A DNA stretch of 64,000 nucleotides. Origin: Candidatus Companilactobacillus pullicola. GTDB taxonomy: Bacteria; Bacillota; Bacilli; Lactobacillales; Lactobacillaceae. Of the stretch, positions 43,909 through 54,278 are shown in pieces; position 1 is the stretch's first letter, and each line of letters starts with the position of its first letter. The DNA is taken from positions 1-64,000 of the forward strand of contig DXCM01000090.1 in the NCBI GenBank assembly GCA_019116025.1, given 5' to 3'. The position numbers were made by a program, and so were the translations under genes. A model generated the notes under the pieces. It was not told the DNA's origin. It was given only the letters and a program-made list of their open reading frames with translations, and searched no databases.

Positions 43909-45345
43909 CTATAGAATGTAACGTGAAAGATCTTGATCGCTGGCAATCTTACCAACTTGTTCACGAACATATTCACGTGTAATAGTAATATCTCCCATTT
44001 GCATATCTGGACCTTCATAAAGGATATCAGCTAAAATCTTCTCTAATACTGTTGAAAGTCTTCTTGCACCAATGTTTTGATTACTATTATTTAACTCAAA
44101 AGCAATTTTTGCAATCTCTTCAACGGATTCTTTAGTAAAAGTTAAATGAATTCCATCAGCTCTTGTAAGCGCTACATATTGTTTTGTTAAAGCATTATCT
44201 GGTTTTGTTAAGATTTGAATGAAATCATCTTCAGTCAAGTCTTGTAACTCAACACGGATTGGGAAACGTCCTTGCAATTCAGCAATCAAATCACTTGGTT
44301 TGCTTTCAGCAAAGGCACCACTGGCAATAAAGAGAATATGGTCAGTGTCAACGGGACCGTATTTAGTATTGATTCGTGAACCTTCGACAATAGGCAAGAT
44401 ATCACGTTGTACACCTTCACGAGAAACTTCACCAGAAGTCTTTTTGTCACCTGCAGCAATCTTATCAAACTCATCAATAAAGATAATGCCCTTATTTTGA
44501 GTTCTTTCAATAGCCTTTTGATAAATCTCATCATGATCAACCCGTTTAGCTGATTCTTGTTGAATCAACAATTCACGTGCTTCCTTGACAGGTAAAGTTC
44601 GAGTGATAGTCTTCTTAGGCATCAATGAATCCATCATACCGCTCATATCAAGACCCATTTGGCCCATTTGATCATCCATAGGACCAACTTTTTTAGACTC
44701 TTCAACCTTGATAGTTACTTCTTCATCTTCAAGCAACCCTTTGTCTAATTGTTCCTTAACTGATAGACGTTGATTACGAACATCATCTGTAACCTCAGAA
44801 TTAGCGTCAGGATCTTCATCGACAGTATCAGCATTGTTAAAAATATTGCCTAATGGTTGACTACCATTTTGCATATTATTCAACATACTCATAAAATCGT
44901 TGTTATTTTGCTTTTGTTCTTTTTTGACACCAGGAGCGAGTAACTTAACCAATTTCTTGTCTACGTCACGGCGGACTTCTGGTCTAATATCATCAAACTT
45001 TTCTTTTTCAACCATTGAAACAGCAACACTAACTAAATCACGAACCATTGATTCGACATCACGACCAACGTAACCGACTTCGGTAAACTTTGTAGCTTCG
45101 ACCTTAACGAAAGGAGCATTAACGATTTTAGCTAATCTTCTAGCAATCTCAGTTTTACCAACACCAGTAGGTCCGATCATCATTAAGTTCTTGGGTGTGA
45201 TTTCTTGTTGAAGTTTTTCAGGTACTTGCATACGACGGTAACGGTTGTACAAAGCAATCGCCACAGCCTTTTTAGCATCAGTTTGACCAATAATATAATT
45301 ATCTAATTGAGCAACAATTTGTTTAGGTGTTAATGTATCTGTCAT
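43909..45345 (-). CDS. hslU: ATP-dependent protease ATPase subunit HslU (ClpY)
   Basis: A 478-residue AAA+ unfoldase. Walker A GPTGVGKTE (near 54-62), pore loop VGYVGRDVE, Walker B GIIFIDEFDK, sensor regions and a C-terminal end SRYIL that docks on HslV. The I-domain (about 110-240) carries Asn/Met-rich low-complexity sequence (NNMQNGSQ, MGQMGLDMSGMM). Feeds proteins to HslV. Nineteen bases after hslV. Confidence 0.97.
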   Translation of the reverse strand: MTDTLTPKQIVAQLDNYIIGQTDAKKAVAIALYNRYRRMQVPEKLQQEITPKNLMMIGPTGVGKTEIARRLAKIVNAPFVKVEATKFTEVGYVGRDVESMVRDLVSVAVSMVEKEKFDDIRPEVRRDVDKKLVKLLAPGVKKEQKQNNNDFMSMLNNMQNGSQPLGNIFNNADTVDEDPDANSEVTDDVRNQRLSVKEQLDKGLLEDEEVTIKVEESKKVGPMDDQMGQMGLDMSGMMDSLMPKKTITRTLPVKEARELLIQQESAKRVDHDEIYQKAIERTQNKGIIFIDEFDKIAAGDKKTSGEVSREGVQRDILPIVEGSRINTKYGPVDTDHILFIASGAFAESKPSDLIAELQGRFPIRVELQDLTEDDFIQILTKPDNALTKQYVALTRADGIHLTFTKESVEEIAKIAFELNNSNQNIGARRLSTVLEKILADILYEGPDMQMGDITITREYVREQVGKIASDQDLSRYIL

Positions 45346-45364
45346 TTATTAATCTCCACTCTAA

Positions 45365-45889
45365 TTAAAATTTGTCTGAAATAATATTTTCATTGGTAAA
45401 AATATCAATAGATGAAGCAATCTTAATAGCTTCGACGGCCATTTCTTCAGCATTCATATCTTTAGCGTGACGTTGCATGGCGATTGCTGCTGCTTGAGCA
45501 AAATTACCACCTGAACCAATTGCAACAACATCCTCATCTGGTTCGATAACTTCACCACTACCAGAGATAAGTAACAAATTGTCTTTATCCATGGCAATAA
45601 GCATAGCCTCTAGTTTTTGTAGAGTTGGGTCTTTACGCCAGTCTTGTGCCAATTCAACTGCTGCACGCTTTAAATTGCCTGAATAGGCCTTTAATTTCTT
45701 TTCTAACCAATCTTGAAGAGTGATAGCATCTGCTACCCCACCGGCAAATCCAATAACCACTTGGTCATCGAAAATGCGTCTTACTTTGTGGGCTGAGCCC
45801 TTCATAATATATTTTTCACCTAATGTAACTTGGCCATCACCAGCAATTGCAGTGTGTCCATCATGTTTTACAGCAACTATTGTAGTCAT
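45365..45889 (-). CDS. hslV: ATP-dependent protease subunit HslV (ClpQ)
   Basis: A 174-residue proteasome-like peptidase. After Met removal the chain starts [10 protein letters not shown], giving the catalytic N-terminal threonine; [11 protein letters not shown] and [12 protein letters not shown] are family blocks. Dodecamer active with HslU. Eleven bases after xerC. Confidence 0.97.
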   Translation of the reverse strand: MTTIVAVKHDGHTAIAGDGQVTLGEKYIMKGSAHKVRRIFDDQVVIGFAGGVADAITLQDWLEKKLKAYSGNLKRAAVELAQDWRKDPTLQKLEAMLIAMDKDNLLLISGSGEVIEPDEDVVAIGSGGNFAQAAAIAMQRHAKDMNAEEMAVEAIKIASSIDIFTNENIISDKF

Positions 45890-45900
45890 TAATTTACCTT

Positions 45901-46800
45901 CTATCTTGGAAAATATTTTTTATAATCTTTTTGTAAATGTTCCATCGTCACGTGTGTATATATTTGTGTCGTCGACAAACTGGAATGTCCTAATAATTCT
46001 TGAACAGTTCTAAGATCGGCACCATGTTCCAGCATGTGCGTGGCAAAGGTATGACGGATCATATGAGGGTGAATATCAGCCGTTAAGCTTGTTTTTTTGA
46101 TAACTTGATCCAAAATATACTCAATTCCTCGACTAGTTAAACCTTTACCACGATTATTTACAAAAACGTATTGGTGCTCTTGATGATTCTTTTGCATTAA
46201 CTCTTTTCGACCGCCATTAAAATATTTCTCTAACGCGCTTTTGGCATAGCTTCCAAAAGGAACATAACGATCCTTGTCACCTTTACCATGAATCAAAACG
46301 ATATTATTATCGAAATCAAGCTGGTCTAGTAATAGATTAGCACATTCACTCACACGCATGCCAGTGGCATAGAGCAATTCTAAAAGGGCTGAATTTCTTT
46401 GCGACAAAGGATCATCCCCTTTGACAGCTTCAAACAGTTCACCCATCTCTTTTTCATAAAAGAAACGTGGCAATTTTCGGCCTTTATGTCTTATCTGAAC
46501 TAAGTCAAACGGATTTTGCTTAATAAACTTATTTCTAACCATAAAGTTATAAAACGACCGTAAGGCTGAAATTCTTCGGGCAACTGTATCAGTGGCATAA
46601 TTTTCTTCATCTAAATATGTCAAGTAGGTTTCAACATCCACTCGACCAATTTTCGTAAAACCATTAAAACCACCATTTTTAGACAAAAAAGAAACAAAAT
46701 TATCTATATCTTCCAAATAAGATTTTTTTGTTTCTTTTGAGTAATGATGATTAACCATTAAATTATCAACAAATTTATCGATTAATTCTTGTTCTATCAT
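45901..46800 (-). CDS. xerC: Tyrosine recombinase XerC
   Basis: A 299-residue recombinase that resolves chromosome dimers. N-terminal SAM-like domain (1-100); catalytic Arg149 (TGMRVSE), Lys173, His246-x2-Arg249 ([10 protein letters not shown]), His272 ([10 protein letters not shown]) and Tyr281 (IYTH). All present, in contrast with the degenerate protein at 25413. Its ATG abuts the topA stop (TAAATG), the codV-clpQ-clpY order known from Bacillus. Confidence 0.96.
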   Translation of the reverse strand: MIEQELIDKFVDNLMVNHHYSKETKKSYLEDIDNFVSFLSKNGGFNGFTKIGRVDVETYLTYLDEENYATDTVARRISALRSFYNFMVRNKFIKQNPFDLVQIRHKGRKLPRFFYEKEMGELFEAVKGDDPLSQRNSALLELLYATGMRVSECANLLLDQLDFDNNIVLIHGKGDKDRYVPFGSYAKSALEKYFNGGRKELMQKNHQEHQYVFVNNRGKGLTSRGIEYILDQVIKKTSLTADIHPHMIRHTFATHMLEHGADLRTVQELLGHSSLSTTQIYTHVTMEHLQKDYKKYFPR

Positions 46801-48885
46801 TTATTTTTGAATGTCCTCTTCATAATCTCCGTTTGGACAGAGTACTTGACGACCACCCTTAACTTTCTTTTCAACTAGGTAGTGACCATCTTTTGGACAA
46901 TCACGTCCAATTGGTTTATCCCATGAAACAAAGTCACAGTCAGGATATCTAGAACAACCGTAGAAAATACGATTCTTCTTAGATTTTCTTTCAATAACTT
47001 GTCCCTTTTTACATTTAGGACAAATAACACCGATTTCCTTAACGATTGGCTTAGTGTTGCGACAATCTGGGAATCTTGAACAAGCATAGAATTTACCATA
47101 GCGTCCCATCTTAATAACCATTGGTGCACCACAGATATCACAATCCATTCCAGCAGGTTCATCTTTAATTTGAACTTTTTCAATCTTATCTTCGGCTGAT
47201 TCAAGTTCTTTAGCAAAAGGTTTGTAGTAACGATCAACTACTTTAACCCAGTTTTCCTTACCCTCTTCGATGTTATCCAATTCATCTTCCAAATTGGCAG
47301 TGAAATCGATATTAACGATATCAGGGAAGTAATTTTGAATTAAATTGTCAACGATCTCACCAAGTTCAGTTGGTTCAAAGCTCTTACCATTCAATTTAAC
47401 GTAATAACGTCTTTGAATGGTGTCAATTGTTGGCGCATAAGTTGAAGGACGACCTACACCATTCTCTTCCAAAGCCTTAACTAATGAGGCTTCAGTAAAT
47501 CTTGCAGGTGGCTGTGTGAAGTGTTGAGCTGGATCATTTGATTGTAACTTAGCACTATCGCCTTCAGCAATTTCTGGCAAGATGTTGTCTTTCTTACTAT
47601 TTTCAGAAGTACTTTGATAAACCTTACGATATCCTTCAAACTTCATTTTAGAACCATTAGCTCTAAACATAACTCCATTTTGAGAAAGATCGACTGTCAT
47701 TGTGTCAAAAACAGCTGGTGTCATTTGACTAGCAACGAATCTCGACCAAATCAAGTCGTATAAGCGATATTGATCACGGCTAAGAACGTCTTTTAGTGAC
47801 TTAGGTGTTCTCATAGTAGATGAAGGACGAATTGCCTCATGGGCATCTTGGGCTCCTTCTTGGTTCTTATCCTTACGTTCTTTAATAGCTGCAAATGGTT
47901 CACCATATTCTTCATGAATGAACTTCGAAGCTTCTGCTTCAGCAACTTTAGAAATACGCTTAGAATCAGTACGCATATACGTAATTAAACCAACGGTACC
48001 TTCTTTACGACCTAAGTTGATTCCTTCATATAATTGCTGAGCAATCATCATAGTTTTTCTTGTCTTGAAGTTTAGACGTTTATTAGCTTCCTGTTGCAAA
48101 GAACTAGTTGTGAATGGAGCAGCTGGGAATCTTTTACGTTCCTTTTTAGTAACTTTATCAATTTCAAAATCGTTCTTTTTGTCGACACGACCTAAAACCT
48201 CTTGAACTTGATCATTATTCTTTAATTCAGCTTTCTTTCCATCTAGACCATAAAAACTAGCCTTAAACTTATCTTTGCCATGTTTGAAGACAGACTCAAT
48301 TGTCCAATATTCTTGAGGAACGAAACTTTTAATTTCATTTTCTTTTTCAATCACTAGTTTTAAAGCAATTGACTGAACACGTCCAGCACTCAAACCTTTT
48401 TTAACTTTAGCCCAAAGGATTGGGGAAATTGAATAACCTACCAATCGATCCAAAACACGTCTAGCTTGTTGAGCATCAACTAAGTTCATATCGATTGATC
48501 TAGGAGTTTTAAAAGCTTGTTTAACCTTATCTTTAGTAATTTCATTGAAGACAACACGATTCTTGCCGTCATCTTCCAATCCTAATAAGTGAGAAACATG
48601 CCAAGCAATAGCTTCACCTTCACGATCCGGATCGGCTGCTAAATAAACTCGTTTAGCTTTTTTAGCTTCTTTCTTTAAATCTTTAATAACAGGACCTTTA
48701 CCACGAATGGAAATATACTTTGGTTCATAGTCATGTTCAATATCGACACCCATTTGACTCTTAGGTAAATCACGAACGTGACCTAAACTAGCAACTACGT
48801 GATAATTACGTCCCAAATACTTTTCAATTGTTTTTGCTTTTGATGGTGATTCAACAATCACCAAATTCTTTTGTGTTGATGGCAC
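46801..48885 (-). CDS. topA: DNA topoisomerase I
   Basis: A type IA topoisomerase of 694 residues. [23 protein letters not shown] at the start, [12 protein letters not shown], active-site Tyr in [10 protein letters not shown] (about residue 300), and three C-terminal zinc-finger-type repeats (CDICGAPM...[15 protein letters not shown]...[15 protein letters not shown]...CPN; the last has an altered first pair). GTG at 48885 lies seven bases after AAAGGAGC; an upstream ATG at 48939 would include that site. Relaxes negative supercoils. Confidence 0.96.
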   Translation of the reverse strand: MPSTQKNLVIVESPSKAKTIEKYLGRNYHVVASLGHVRDLPKSQMGVDIEHDYEPKYISIRGKGPVIKDLKKEAKKAKRVYLAADPDREGEAIAWHVSHLLGLEDDGKNRVVFNEITKDKVKQAFKTPRSIDMNLVDAQQARRVLDRLVGYSISPILWAKVKKGLSAGRVQSIALKLVIEKENEIKSFVPQEYWTIESVFKHGKDKFKASFYGLDGKKAELKNNDQVQEVLGRVDKKNDFEIDKVTKKERKRFPAAPFTTSSLQQEANKRLNFKTRKTMMIAQQLYEGINLGRKEGTVGLITYMRTDSKRISKVAEAEASKFIHEEYGEPFAAIKERKDKNQEGAQDAHEAIRPSSTMRTPKSLKDVLSRDQYRLYDLIWSRFVASQMTPAVFDTMTVDLSQNGVMFRANGSKMKFEGYRKVYQSTSENSKKDNILPEIAEGDSAKLQSNDPAQHFTQPPARFTEASLVKALEENGVGRPSTYAPTIDTIQRRYYVKLNGKSFEPTELGEIVDNLIQNYFPDIVNIDFTANLEDELDNIEEGKENWVKVVDRYYKPFAKELESAEDKIEKVQIKDEPAGMDCDICGAPMVIKMGRYGKFYACSRFPDCRNTKPIVKEIGVICPKCKKGQVIERKSKKNRIFYGCSRYPDCDFVSWDKPIGRDCPKDGHYLVEKKVKGGRQVLCPNGDYEEDIQK

Positions 48886-48989
48886 GCAAAGTGCTCCTTT
48901 CCAAAATGAATCAATTAAACTGTTCAATATATTAATCACAGAATTTTATTTTGTCAATTCAAAAGATAATTTTATCTTTCAAATATAAT

Positions 48990-49808
48990 CTATAAATCAT
49001 TAAAATTGATCAAAGGGATAGCCCCTTCCTCAATCAACTTATTACAACCAGCTGAAAGGTTAACATCAATTCTACCAGGAATCGCTAAGACATCCCGATT
49101 ATTTTCTAGTGCCATATCAGCGGTAATTAATGAACCACTGCGTTTCTTAGCTTCAGTAACAATTACTTTTTTGCTTAGACCCGCAATTATCCGGTTCCGT
49201 TGAGGAAAATGCCAAGGCTCAATCTTGGTTTGCGGTGGATACTCGGTAATAACCAACCCCTTATGTTTAACTTCCGCTTGTAAGTGAAAGTTCTCCTTAG
49301 GATAGGCTACGTCCAAACCACTACCAATTACAGCAATCGTCTGTCCCTGGTTCTTCAGTGCGGCTTGATGAGCCCAGGAATCAACTCCTTTAGCTAAACC
49401 GCTCACAATAGTATAACGATTTACAAGTCTGGGGACAAGACCACCGATACAACGAAAACTATAATCTGACGCCTGTCTGGCACCAACGATGGCGACGCAC
49501 TCAGTGTTAAGTAAAGCAATATTCCCCTCAAAAAACAAGAGTGCAGGTGGATTATAAATTGTTCTTAACAATTCTGGATACTCAGGATCCAAATAATTTA
49601 TAGCTTTTTGTGAACCAATCTTTTGCTTATCAAATAGGAAACGAAATTTTTGAAATTTGTTAAAACCCCATTCGTCTCTTAATAAGTCAAACGATTCTGT
49701 TATTAGATTAGCACTATTTATAGATTTTTTTATAATTTTTAGCATTATTTGATTAGAAATCATTCCTGTTAAACGACATTTAATCAAAAAAATAGTTAAT
49801 TCACTCAT
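48990..49808 (-). CDS. dprA: DNA processing protein DprA
   Basis: A 272-residue DprA/Smf protein that loads RecA on incoming single-stranded DNA in natural transformation. The Rossmann-like core is intact: VAIVGARQAS, SGLAKGVDSWAH, GSGLDVAYPKEN, SEYPP-like TEYPPQT, RNRIIAGLS and EGAIPL at the end. The C-terminal winged-helix domain of longer DprA proteins is absent. A terminator-like hairpin containing its GGGAG site lies just upstream. Confidence 0.93.
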   Translation of the reverse strand: MSELTIFLIKCRLTGMISNQIMLKIIKKSINSANLITESFDLLRDEWGFNKFQKFRFLFDKQKIGSQKAINYLDPEYPELLRTIYNPPALLFFEGNIALLNTECVAIVGARQASDYSFRCIGGLVPRLVNRYTIVSGLAKGVDSWAHQAALKNQGQTIAVIGSGLDVAYPKENFHLQAEVKHKGLVITEYPPQTKIEPWHFPQRNRIIAGLSKKVIVTEAKKRSGSLITADMALENNRDVLAIPGRIDVNLSAGCNKLIEEGAIPLINFNDL

Positions 49809-49811
49809 AAT

Positions 49812-49856
49812 AAAAACATCACTCCCTTAACTCAAATTACGAAAGTGATGTTTAAA
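49812..49856 (-). terminator. Hairpin between rnhB and dprA
   Basis: AAACATCACT (49814-49823) pairs perfectly with AGTGATGTTT (49844-49853). On the minus strand it is followed by TTTTTATT. The dprA ribosome binding site (GGGAG) lies in the loop-stem border, so folding would both end rnhB transcription and limit dprA expression. Confidence 0.7.
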
Positions 49857-49858
49857 TT

Positions 49859-50632
49859 TTAGTACAATTTAGAAATATTTTTAACTGGCGCAAAGCTCAA
49901 ACGATGAATTTTAGTTCGACCAAATTCATCTAAAGCTGCTAAATGTTGTTTCGTTCCATAACCATCATTGTTCTCAAAACCAAACTCAGGATAGATTTTG
50001 CTGTACATCGTCATTAATCTATCACGGGCTACCTTAGCCACAATACTGGCCGCTCCAATACTCAAAGACTTAGCATCGCCTTTGATCAACTTGGTCTGCG
50101 GAATATCAACAGGAATAGTCATTGCATCCACCAAGATATGACTGGGTTTTAAGTAGAGATTATTGATTGAATCTCTCATGGTCAATTCAGTCGCATGATA
50201 AATATTCTCTTGATCAATCAACTGAGGACTACCCACTGCCACACTAATATCCAATGCTTGGGCACAAATCAACTTATAAAGCTCATTACGTTTAGCAATT
50301 GATAATTTTTTAGAATCATCTACTTCATATAAAGTATTATTAGCAGGCAAAATTACAGCCGCTGTGACAACTGGACCCGCCAAAGGACCTCGACCTACTT
50401 CATCGACTCCTGCTACCGCTAAATTTTGATCCCAAAAGGGTTTTTCTAAGAATTCCTTCTTGTGAAATTTTTCGATCAATTCTTTTTGTTTCAATCGCTT
50501 CTTATAATATTGCTCTAATAATTTTTTAATCCCACTACGTTCGTCTTGTGAAAACTCATTTAATAAGTCTTCACTTAAATCAGTTTCTTTTAAAAGCTTT
50601 TTTGCTTCGGTGATCGTGTACTTACTCTTCAT
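49859..50632 (-). CDS. rnhB: Ribonuclease HII
   Basis: A 257-residue RNase HII that cuts RNA in RNA-DNA hybrids and at single ribonucleotides. After an N-terminal extension (about 1-70) the catalytic D-E-D-D residues are in GVDEVGRGPLAGPVV, and in ILVDAMTIP and similar strands; GRG is intact. GGGGAG four bases before the ATG at 50632 sets the start. Overlaps rbgA by 11 bases. Confidence 0.95.
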   Translation of the reverse strand: MKSKYTITEAKKLLKETDLSEDLLNEFSQDERSGIKKLLEQYYKKRLKQKELIEKFHKKEFLEKPFWDQNLAVAGVDEVGRGPLAGPVVTAAVILPANNTLYEVDDSKKLSIAKRNELYKLICAQALDISVAVGSPQLIDQENIYHATELTMRDSINNLYLKPSHILVDAMTIPVDIPQTKLIKGDAKSLSIGAASIVAKVARDRLMTMYSKIYPEFGFENNDGYGTKQHLAALDEFGRTKIHRLSFAPVKNISKLY

Positions 50633-51476
50633 AAAACTCCCCAGGAATATCAAACGTGAGACGTCCCAATTTCAACTTTCTAACGTCATCGATAATTCTT
50701 CTTGAAGCCCGATCATAATCTTCTCTATAACCGAATTTCTTTGTTAAATTCATTAACAATTCTGGTGTCGTATGATTGAAAATATCAGACTTATCTAATT
50801 TATAACTTTCTAATAGTTGATCCATGTAATGGGTCTCTAAGAAATTGAGCGCATAAATAGCTACATCATCAGGTGCATAGATTTTATCTTTGATAGCCCC
50901 TGACAAAGCAAGTTTCATTCCCACCTTAGGATCATCGATCTTAGGCCACAAGATACCAGGAGTATCGAGCAAGTCAATTCCAATACTAGTCTTCAACCAA
51001 TTTTGATTTTTAGTAACACCTGGTTTATTACCCGTAATGGCAACGTTCTTTCCTACCAGGCGGTTTAAAATAGTTGATTTACCAACGTTAGGAATCCCAA
51101 TGCACATTGCCTTAATACGATAATTTTGTACGCCATTACGTTCATAACGTTCAATCTTATCGGATAATTCTGAACGAATTAGACTTTTAATTTGTCCTAA
51201 GCCTTTACTGTGCTTAGCATCTAGTTCAATTGACTTAGTACCCTCTTGTTCAAAATTAAGTTTCCAGTCAGCTGTGACTTTAGGATCAGCCAAATCTGAC
51301 TTATTGAGGATAATAATATGCTTCTTTTGATCAATAATTTGTTCTAGAACCGGATTTCTGGATGAAAAAGGCAACCTTGCATCAACGATTTCAAGTACGA
51401 TGTCTACCAATTTAAGACGATCTTGTACTTGATTCTTTGCCTTGTTCATATGTCCCGGATACCACTGTAATGCCAT
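50622..51476 (-). CDS. rbgA: Ribosome biogenesis GTPase RbgA
   Basis: A 284-residue circularly permuted GTPase (G4 NKSDLAD before G1 GIPNVGKST and G3 DTPGILWP) that helps late assembly of the 50S subunit. N-terminal WYPGHMNKAK is characteristic. GGTGAGG sets the ATG at 51476. rbgA-rnhB is a conserved pair in Firmicutes. Confidence 0.95.
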   Translation of the reverse strand: MALQWYPGHMNKAKNQVQDRLKLVDIVLEIVDARLPFSSRNPVLEQIIDQKKHIIILNKSDLADPKVTADWKLNFEQEGTKSIELDAKHSKGLGQIKSLIRSELSDKIERYERNGVQNYRIKAMCIGIPNVGKSTILNRLVGKNVAITGNKPGVTKNQNWLKTSIGIDLLDTPGILWPKIDDPKVGMKLALSGAIKDKIYAPDDVAIYALNFLETHYMDQLLESYKLDKSDIFNHTTPELLMNLTKKFGYREDYDRASRRIIDDVRKLKLGRLTFDIPGEFYEE

Positions 51477-51485
51477 TGTCCTCAC

Positions 51486-51710
51486 CTATTTTCTATCTAT
51501 TTCTTGATACTTTTGATATGCTTCATCAAAAATTGACATGCTAGGTAAATAACCCGCATTCAATTCTAAATATTCCGATATCTTTTGATAGTTTTCCTCA
51601 TGCTTTGGGAAAGACTGATCGTGGAATGCATTGTTGGCAAACTCTGCCTCAGGCTCGACACTATCAGCATTTCTCAACGTCATTAAAAATTCATAAAAGC
51701 TTCTACGCAT
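51486..51710 (-). CDS. YozE-family SAM-like protein
   Basis: A 74-residue YozE_SAM_like protein: [10 protein letters not shown] at the start, the central [19 protein letters not shown] and '[21 protein letters not shown]' are the family pattern. Function unknown. Lies nine bases before rbgA and twelve after ypmS. Confidence 0.85.
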   Translation of the reverse strand: MRRSFYEFLMTLRNADSVEPEAEFANNAFHDQSFPKHEENYQKISEYLELNAGYLPSMSIFDEAYQKYQEIDRK

Positions 51711-51722
51711 CTTTACTCCCTT

Positions 51723-52316
51723 CTATTGATTGTCGGTGATCTTTGTATTCATTACCTCAAATGATAACTTGTCGTTCTTTAAATCGATCTTCTTTGCACG
51801 AATACCGTATCCTTCTTTGGTAGTAAATTTAGTAAACTTCAACAACATAGTCTTATTTTTACCATTAATACTTACCCAGTCAGGGGTCTTAAAGCTATTC
51901 TTAATATAATTCATTACAAACGAAATTGGCAATGATAAGTCCCCAATCTTCATTTCTTTAGCCTTAAGGAGTACATCCCCGTTAGTTTTAGCATATGGTT
52001 GCATTAGGATAGTGAAATGTATCTTGGCACCCAAAAATTTAATAGCGCCCGACAATTCAGCATCTTTTTTCAATACTAATTGATATTCAGTTTTACCATT
52101 ATTCAAAGTGTTCTTTAAGTAATACTGGGCCATCTTGTTAGCTTCGGCTTTGTTCATATTAACAGTAAAAACTTTATCATCACTATTGATTTTAGAACTG
52201 ACCTGATAATTTTCAGTCGGTGAACTCAACACTTTAGTTCCCAAATAGCCAAATCCTAATACTAAAATTGCTACTAAAGCAATAAATGCATATTTCCAAT
52301 AATTCTTATTCTTCAT
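51723..52316 (-). CDS. YpmS-family membrane-anchored protein (DUF2140)
   Basis: A 197-residue protein with one N-terminal helix (about 9-27) and an extracytoplasmic beta-rich domain (AEANKMAQYYLKN..., ISFVMNYIK, PDWVSIN). It matches the YpmS proteins found beside GDSL lipases in Bacillus and lactobacilli. Two bases after the upstream lipase gene; role unknown, probably works with it at the cell surface. Confidence 0.85.
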   Translation of the reverse strand: MKNKNYWKYAFIALVAILVLGFGYLGTKVLSSPTENYQVSSKINSDDKVFTVNMNKAEANKMAQYYLKNTLNNGKTEYQLVLKKDAELSGAIKFLGAKIHFTILMQPYAKTNGDVLLKAKEMKIGDLSLPISFVMNYIKNSFKTPDWVSINGKNKTMLLKFTKFTTKEGYGIRAKKIDLKNDKLSFEVMNTKITDNQ

Positions 52317-52318
52317 AA

Positions 52319-53179
52319 TTATTTAAAAAGCCACTCCTTTTTAGTAACACTCACTTCATCGAATACTCTTTGTGTCATCATATCGTACCCAGTCCCATTA
52401 GGATGGAAATGATCCTTCTTATAAAGGTATGGATTAGTACCTGTCTTCTTCACTTTTTTATCGATAGTCTTATTCTGATACAAGTTATTAATATCCACGA
52501 AATAAGTTTTATTGAATTCACCAGCTATCTTGGCAGAACCCTTATTCCAGTTAATGAATGCTATTTTAGCATTTTTTACATTCGATAAGTAGATACTAAA
52601 AGGATTATAAATTCCGATCAAATAAATTGGCGCTGAATCATTATAATTTCTGATATCAGTTAATAATTGCTTTAATCTCTTGTCAAATTTAACTTGTTCA
52701 TCGGCAATGTCACCAGCAGTTAAATCAATTCCTTTACGTTGCAATAGATGCATGAAGTCATTGCCACCTACTGTTACAGTAATAATATCAGCCTTAGGCA
52801 GATCCTGATGCATTTTTTTATCGGATTTGATGCGGGCCATAATTTGGCTACTTGTATCACCAGAAACACCATAATTATGCGATTGTGTTGGCACTTTATA
52901 ATTTTCTTGAACTTTAGATTGTAATCGAGTTACGTAACCACCGCCAGCTTTAGAAGAATCGCCAACCCCTTGCGTCAATGAATCTCCCACTGCAACAATA
53001 CTGATCTGTTTTTTCTTAGGAATAACTTTTTTCTTCGGCTTAACTACTTTCTTTGTAGTTTTTGCTACCTGTGTCGTTGTTTGATTATTCGACTTTTGAT
53101 TCATGAAGTAATAAGCTCCACCACCAACTGCCACTACTATTAAAATTACTACTATGATTCCAATACTTTTTTTCTTCAT
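52319..53179 (-). CDS. Membrane-anchored SGNH/GDSL hydrolase (YpmR type)
   Basis: A 286-residue extracytoplasmic esterase/lipase. An N-terminal helix (about 5-22) and Lys/Thr-rich linker precede block I VAVGDSLTQGVGD (nucleophile Ser near 68), block III VTVGGNDFM and block V KDHFHPNGTG (Asp and His). Acts outside the membrane, probably on acylated lipids or cell wall. The start at 53179 avoids an N-terminal stretch lying within the upstream terminator. Confidence 0.88.
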   Translation of the reverse strand: MKKKSIGIIVVILIVVAVGGGAYYFMNQKSNNQTTTQVAKTTKKVVKPKKKVIPKKKQISIVAVGDSLTQGVGDSSKAGGGYVTRLQSKVQENYKVPTQSHNYGVSGDTSSQIMARIKSDKKMHQDLPKADIITVTVGGNDFMHLLQRKGIDLTAGDIADEQVKFDKRLKQLLTDIRNYNDSAPIYLIGIYNPFSIYLSNVKNAKIAFINWNKGSAKIAGEFNKTYFVDINNLYQNKTIDKKVKKTGTNPYLYKKDHFHPNGTGYDMMTQRVFDEVSVTKKEWLFK

Positions 53180-53196
53180 TAATCTAATCCATCTTT

Positions 53197-53230
53197 CAAA
53201 AAAAAGCTGATGCATTATTCATCAGCTTTT
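53197..53230 (-). terminator. Terminator of degV
   Basis: AAAAGCTGAT pairs with ATCAGCTTTT with a nine-base loop and, on the minus strand, eight T. It begins right at the degV stop codon. Confidence 0.85.
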
Positions 53231-54071
53231 ACTCTGTATAAAATTCAATTGCAAAGGCGCCAGAACCAGCATGTGTTGCAATCACTGGACTTGTTACTCT
53301 TATAAGTAGCGGCACGTCAGGAATAATCTCTTCCAATTTAGCCTTTAGCTCATTAACATAGTCCATTTTATCAACATATGAAATTCCCACAGCTTTGATA
53401 TTCTTCAAGCCTTTGATTTCTTCCATTACATTATTCATATACTTTTCAATCGTCTTACGTCCACGTCCACGTTTGGCAATATCCAAGCTATTATTTTTTA
53501 AGGTTAAAACTAAATTGATATTTAACAAGGTTGAAAGAGTTCCCGCAAATCTACTCAAACGCCCTCCACGGAGAATGTTTTCAATACTTGTAACACCCAT
53601 GTAGAGATAAGTGTGCGCACGAAGCTCATCTAAAGCCTGTTTGATTTCTTCAACAGATTTACCTTCTTGAGCCATTTGAGCTGCTCTAATTACCTGAAAA
53701 CCTTGGGCACGATCAGTAAATTGTGTATCAATAACAGTCATGTTGCGGTCAACCATATCAGCAACTTGTCTAGCAGCATTAATCGTACCACTGATTGCTG
53801 GAGTCATAATCAAAGCCAAAATATCAGTATAATCATCAGGAACTTTATCAATAATATCCATAAATGTCCCAATTGATGGTTGTGATGTTTTTGGTAAGTC
53901 TTTTGAAGAGTCCATTTCTTCGACGAATTTTTCCCTCGTAATATCAACGCCGTCAACATAAGTCTTCTCGTCAATACTAATGGTCAAAGGAACAACACTA
54001 ATATTATATTTTTCTATTTCCTCTGGAGTTAATTGTACCGATGAATCGGTAAGGATCTTTACTTTGCTCAT
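53229..54071 (-). CDS. DegV-family fatty-acid-binding protein
   Basis: A 280-residue DegV/FakB-like protein that holds a fatty acid for FakA kinase. Conserved: ILTDSSVQLTPEE at the start, KTSQPSIG (about 60), the 'ITPAISGT'-like MTPAISGTINAA loop, VIDTQ, and the C-terminal ATHAGSGAFAIEFY with the fatty-acid carboxylate-binding His. AAAGAGGGA precedes the ATG. Confidence 0.92.
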   Translation of the reverse strand: MSKVKILTDSSVQLTPEEIEKYNISVVPLTISIDEKTYVDGVDITREKFVEEMDSSKDLPKTSQPSIGTFMDIIDKVPDDYTDILALIMTPAISGTINAARQVADMVDRNMTVIDTQFTDRAQGFQVIRAAQMAQEGKSVEEIKQALDELRAHTYLYMGVTSIENILRGGRLSRFAGTLSTLLNINLVLTLKNNSLDIAKRGRGRKTIEKYMNNVMEEIKGLKNIKAVGISYVDKMDYVNELKAKLEEIIPDVPLLIRVTSPVIATHAGSGAFAIEFYTE

Positions 54072-54278
54072 TTTATCCCTCTTTCATAGGGTCTTACTTC
54101 TTATTTACTTTTAATTATTATAACAAACTTAATAGCGTCTAATGATAAATAACTGAGCATTTTTCTAAAATAAATATGCTCAATCTTAATTAATTATACA
54201 ATACCGAAGCCATATGAAAAGCCTTGTAAGACGTTTATAATAAATAAAGTAATCAATCCAAATAATTGAGGTTTTAAT

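Noticed and set aside
43219..45013. Plus-strand frames opposite the epimerase, hslU and hslV genes
   Set aside because: Shadow frames of strongly supported minus-strand genes with no ribosome binding sites.
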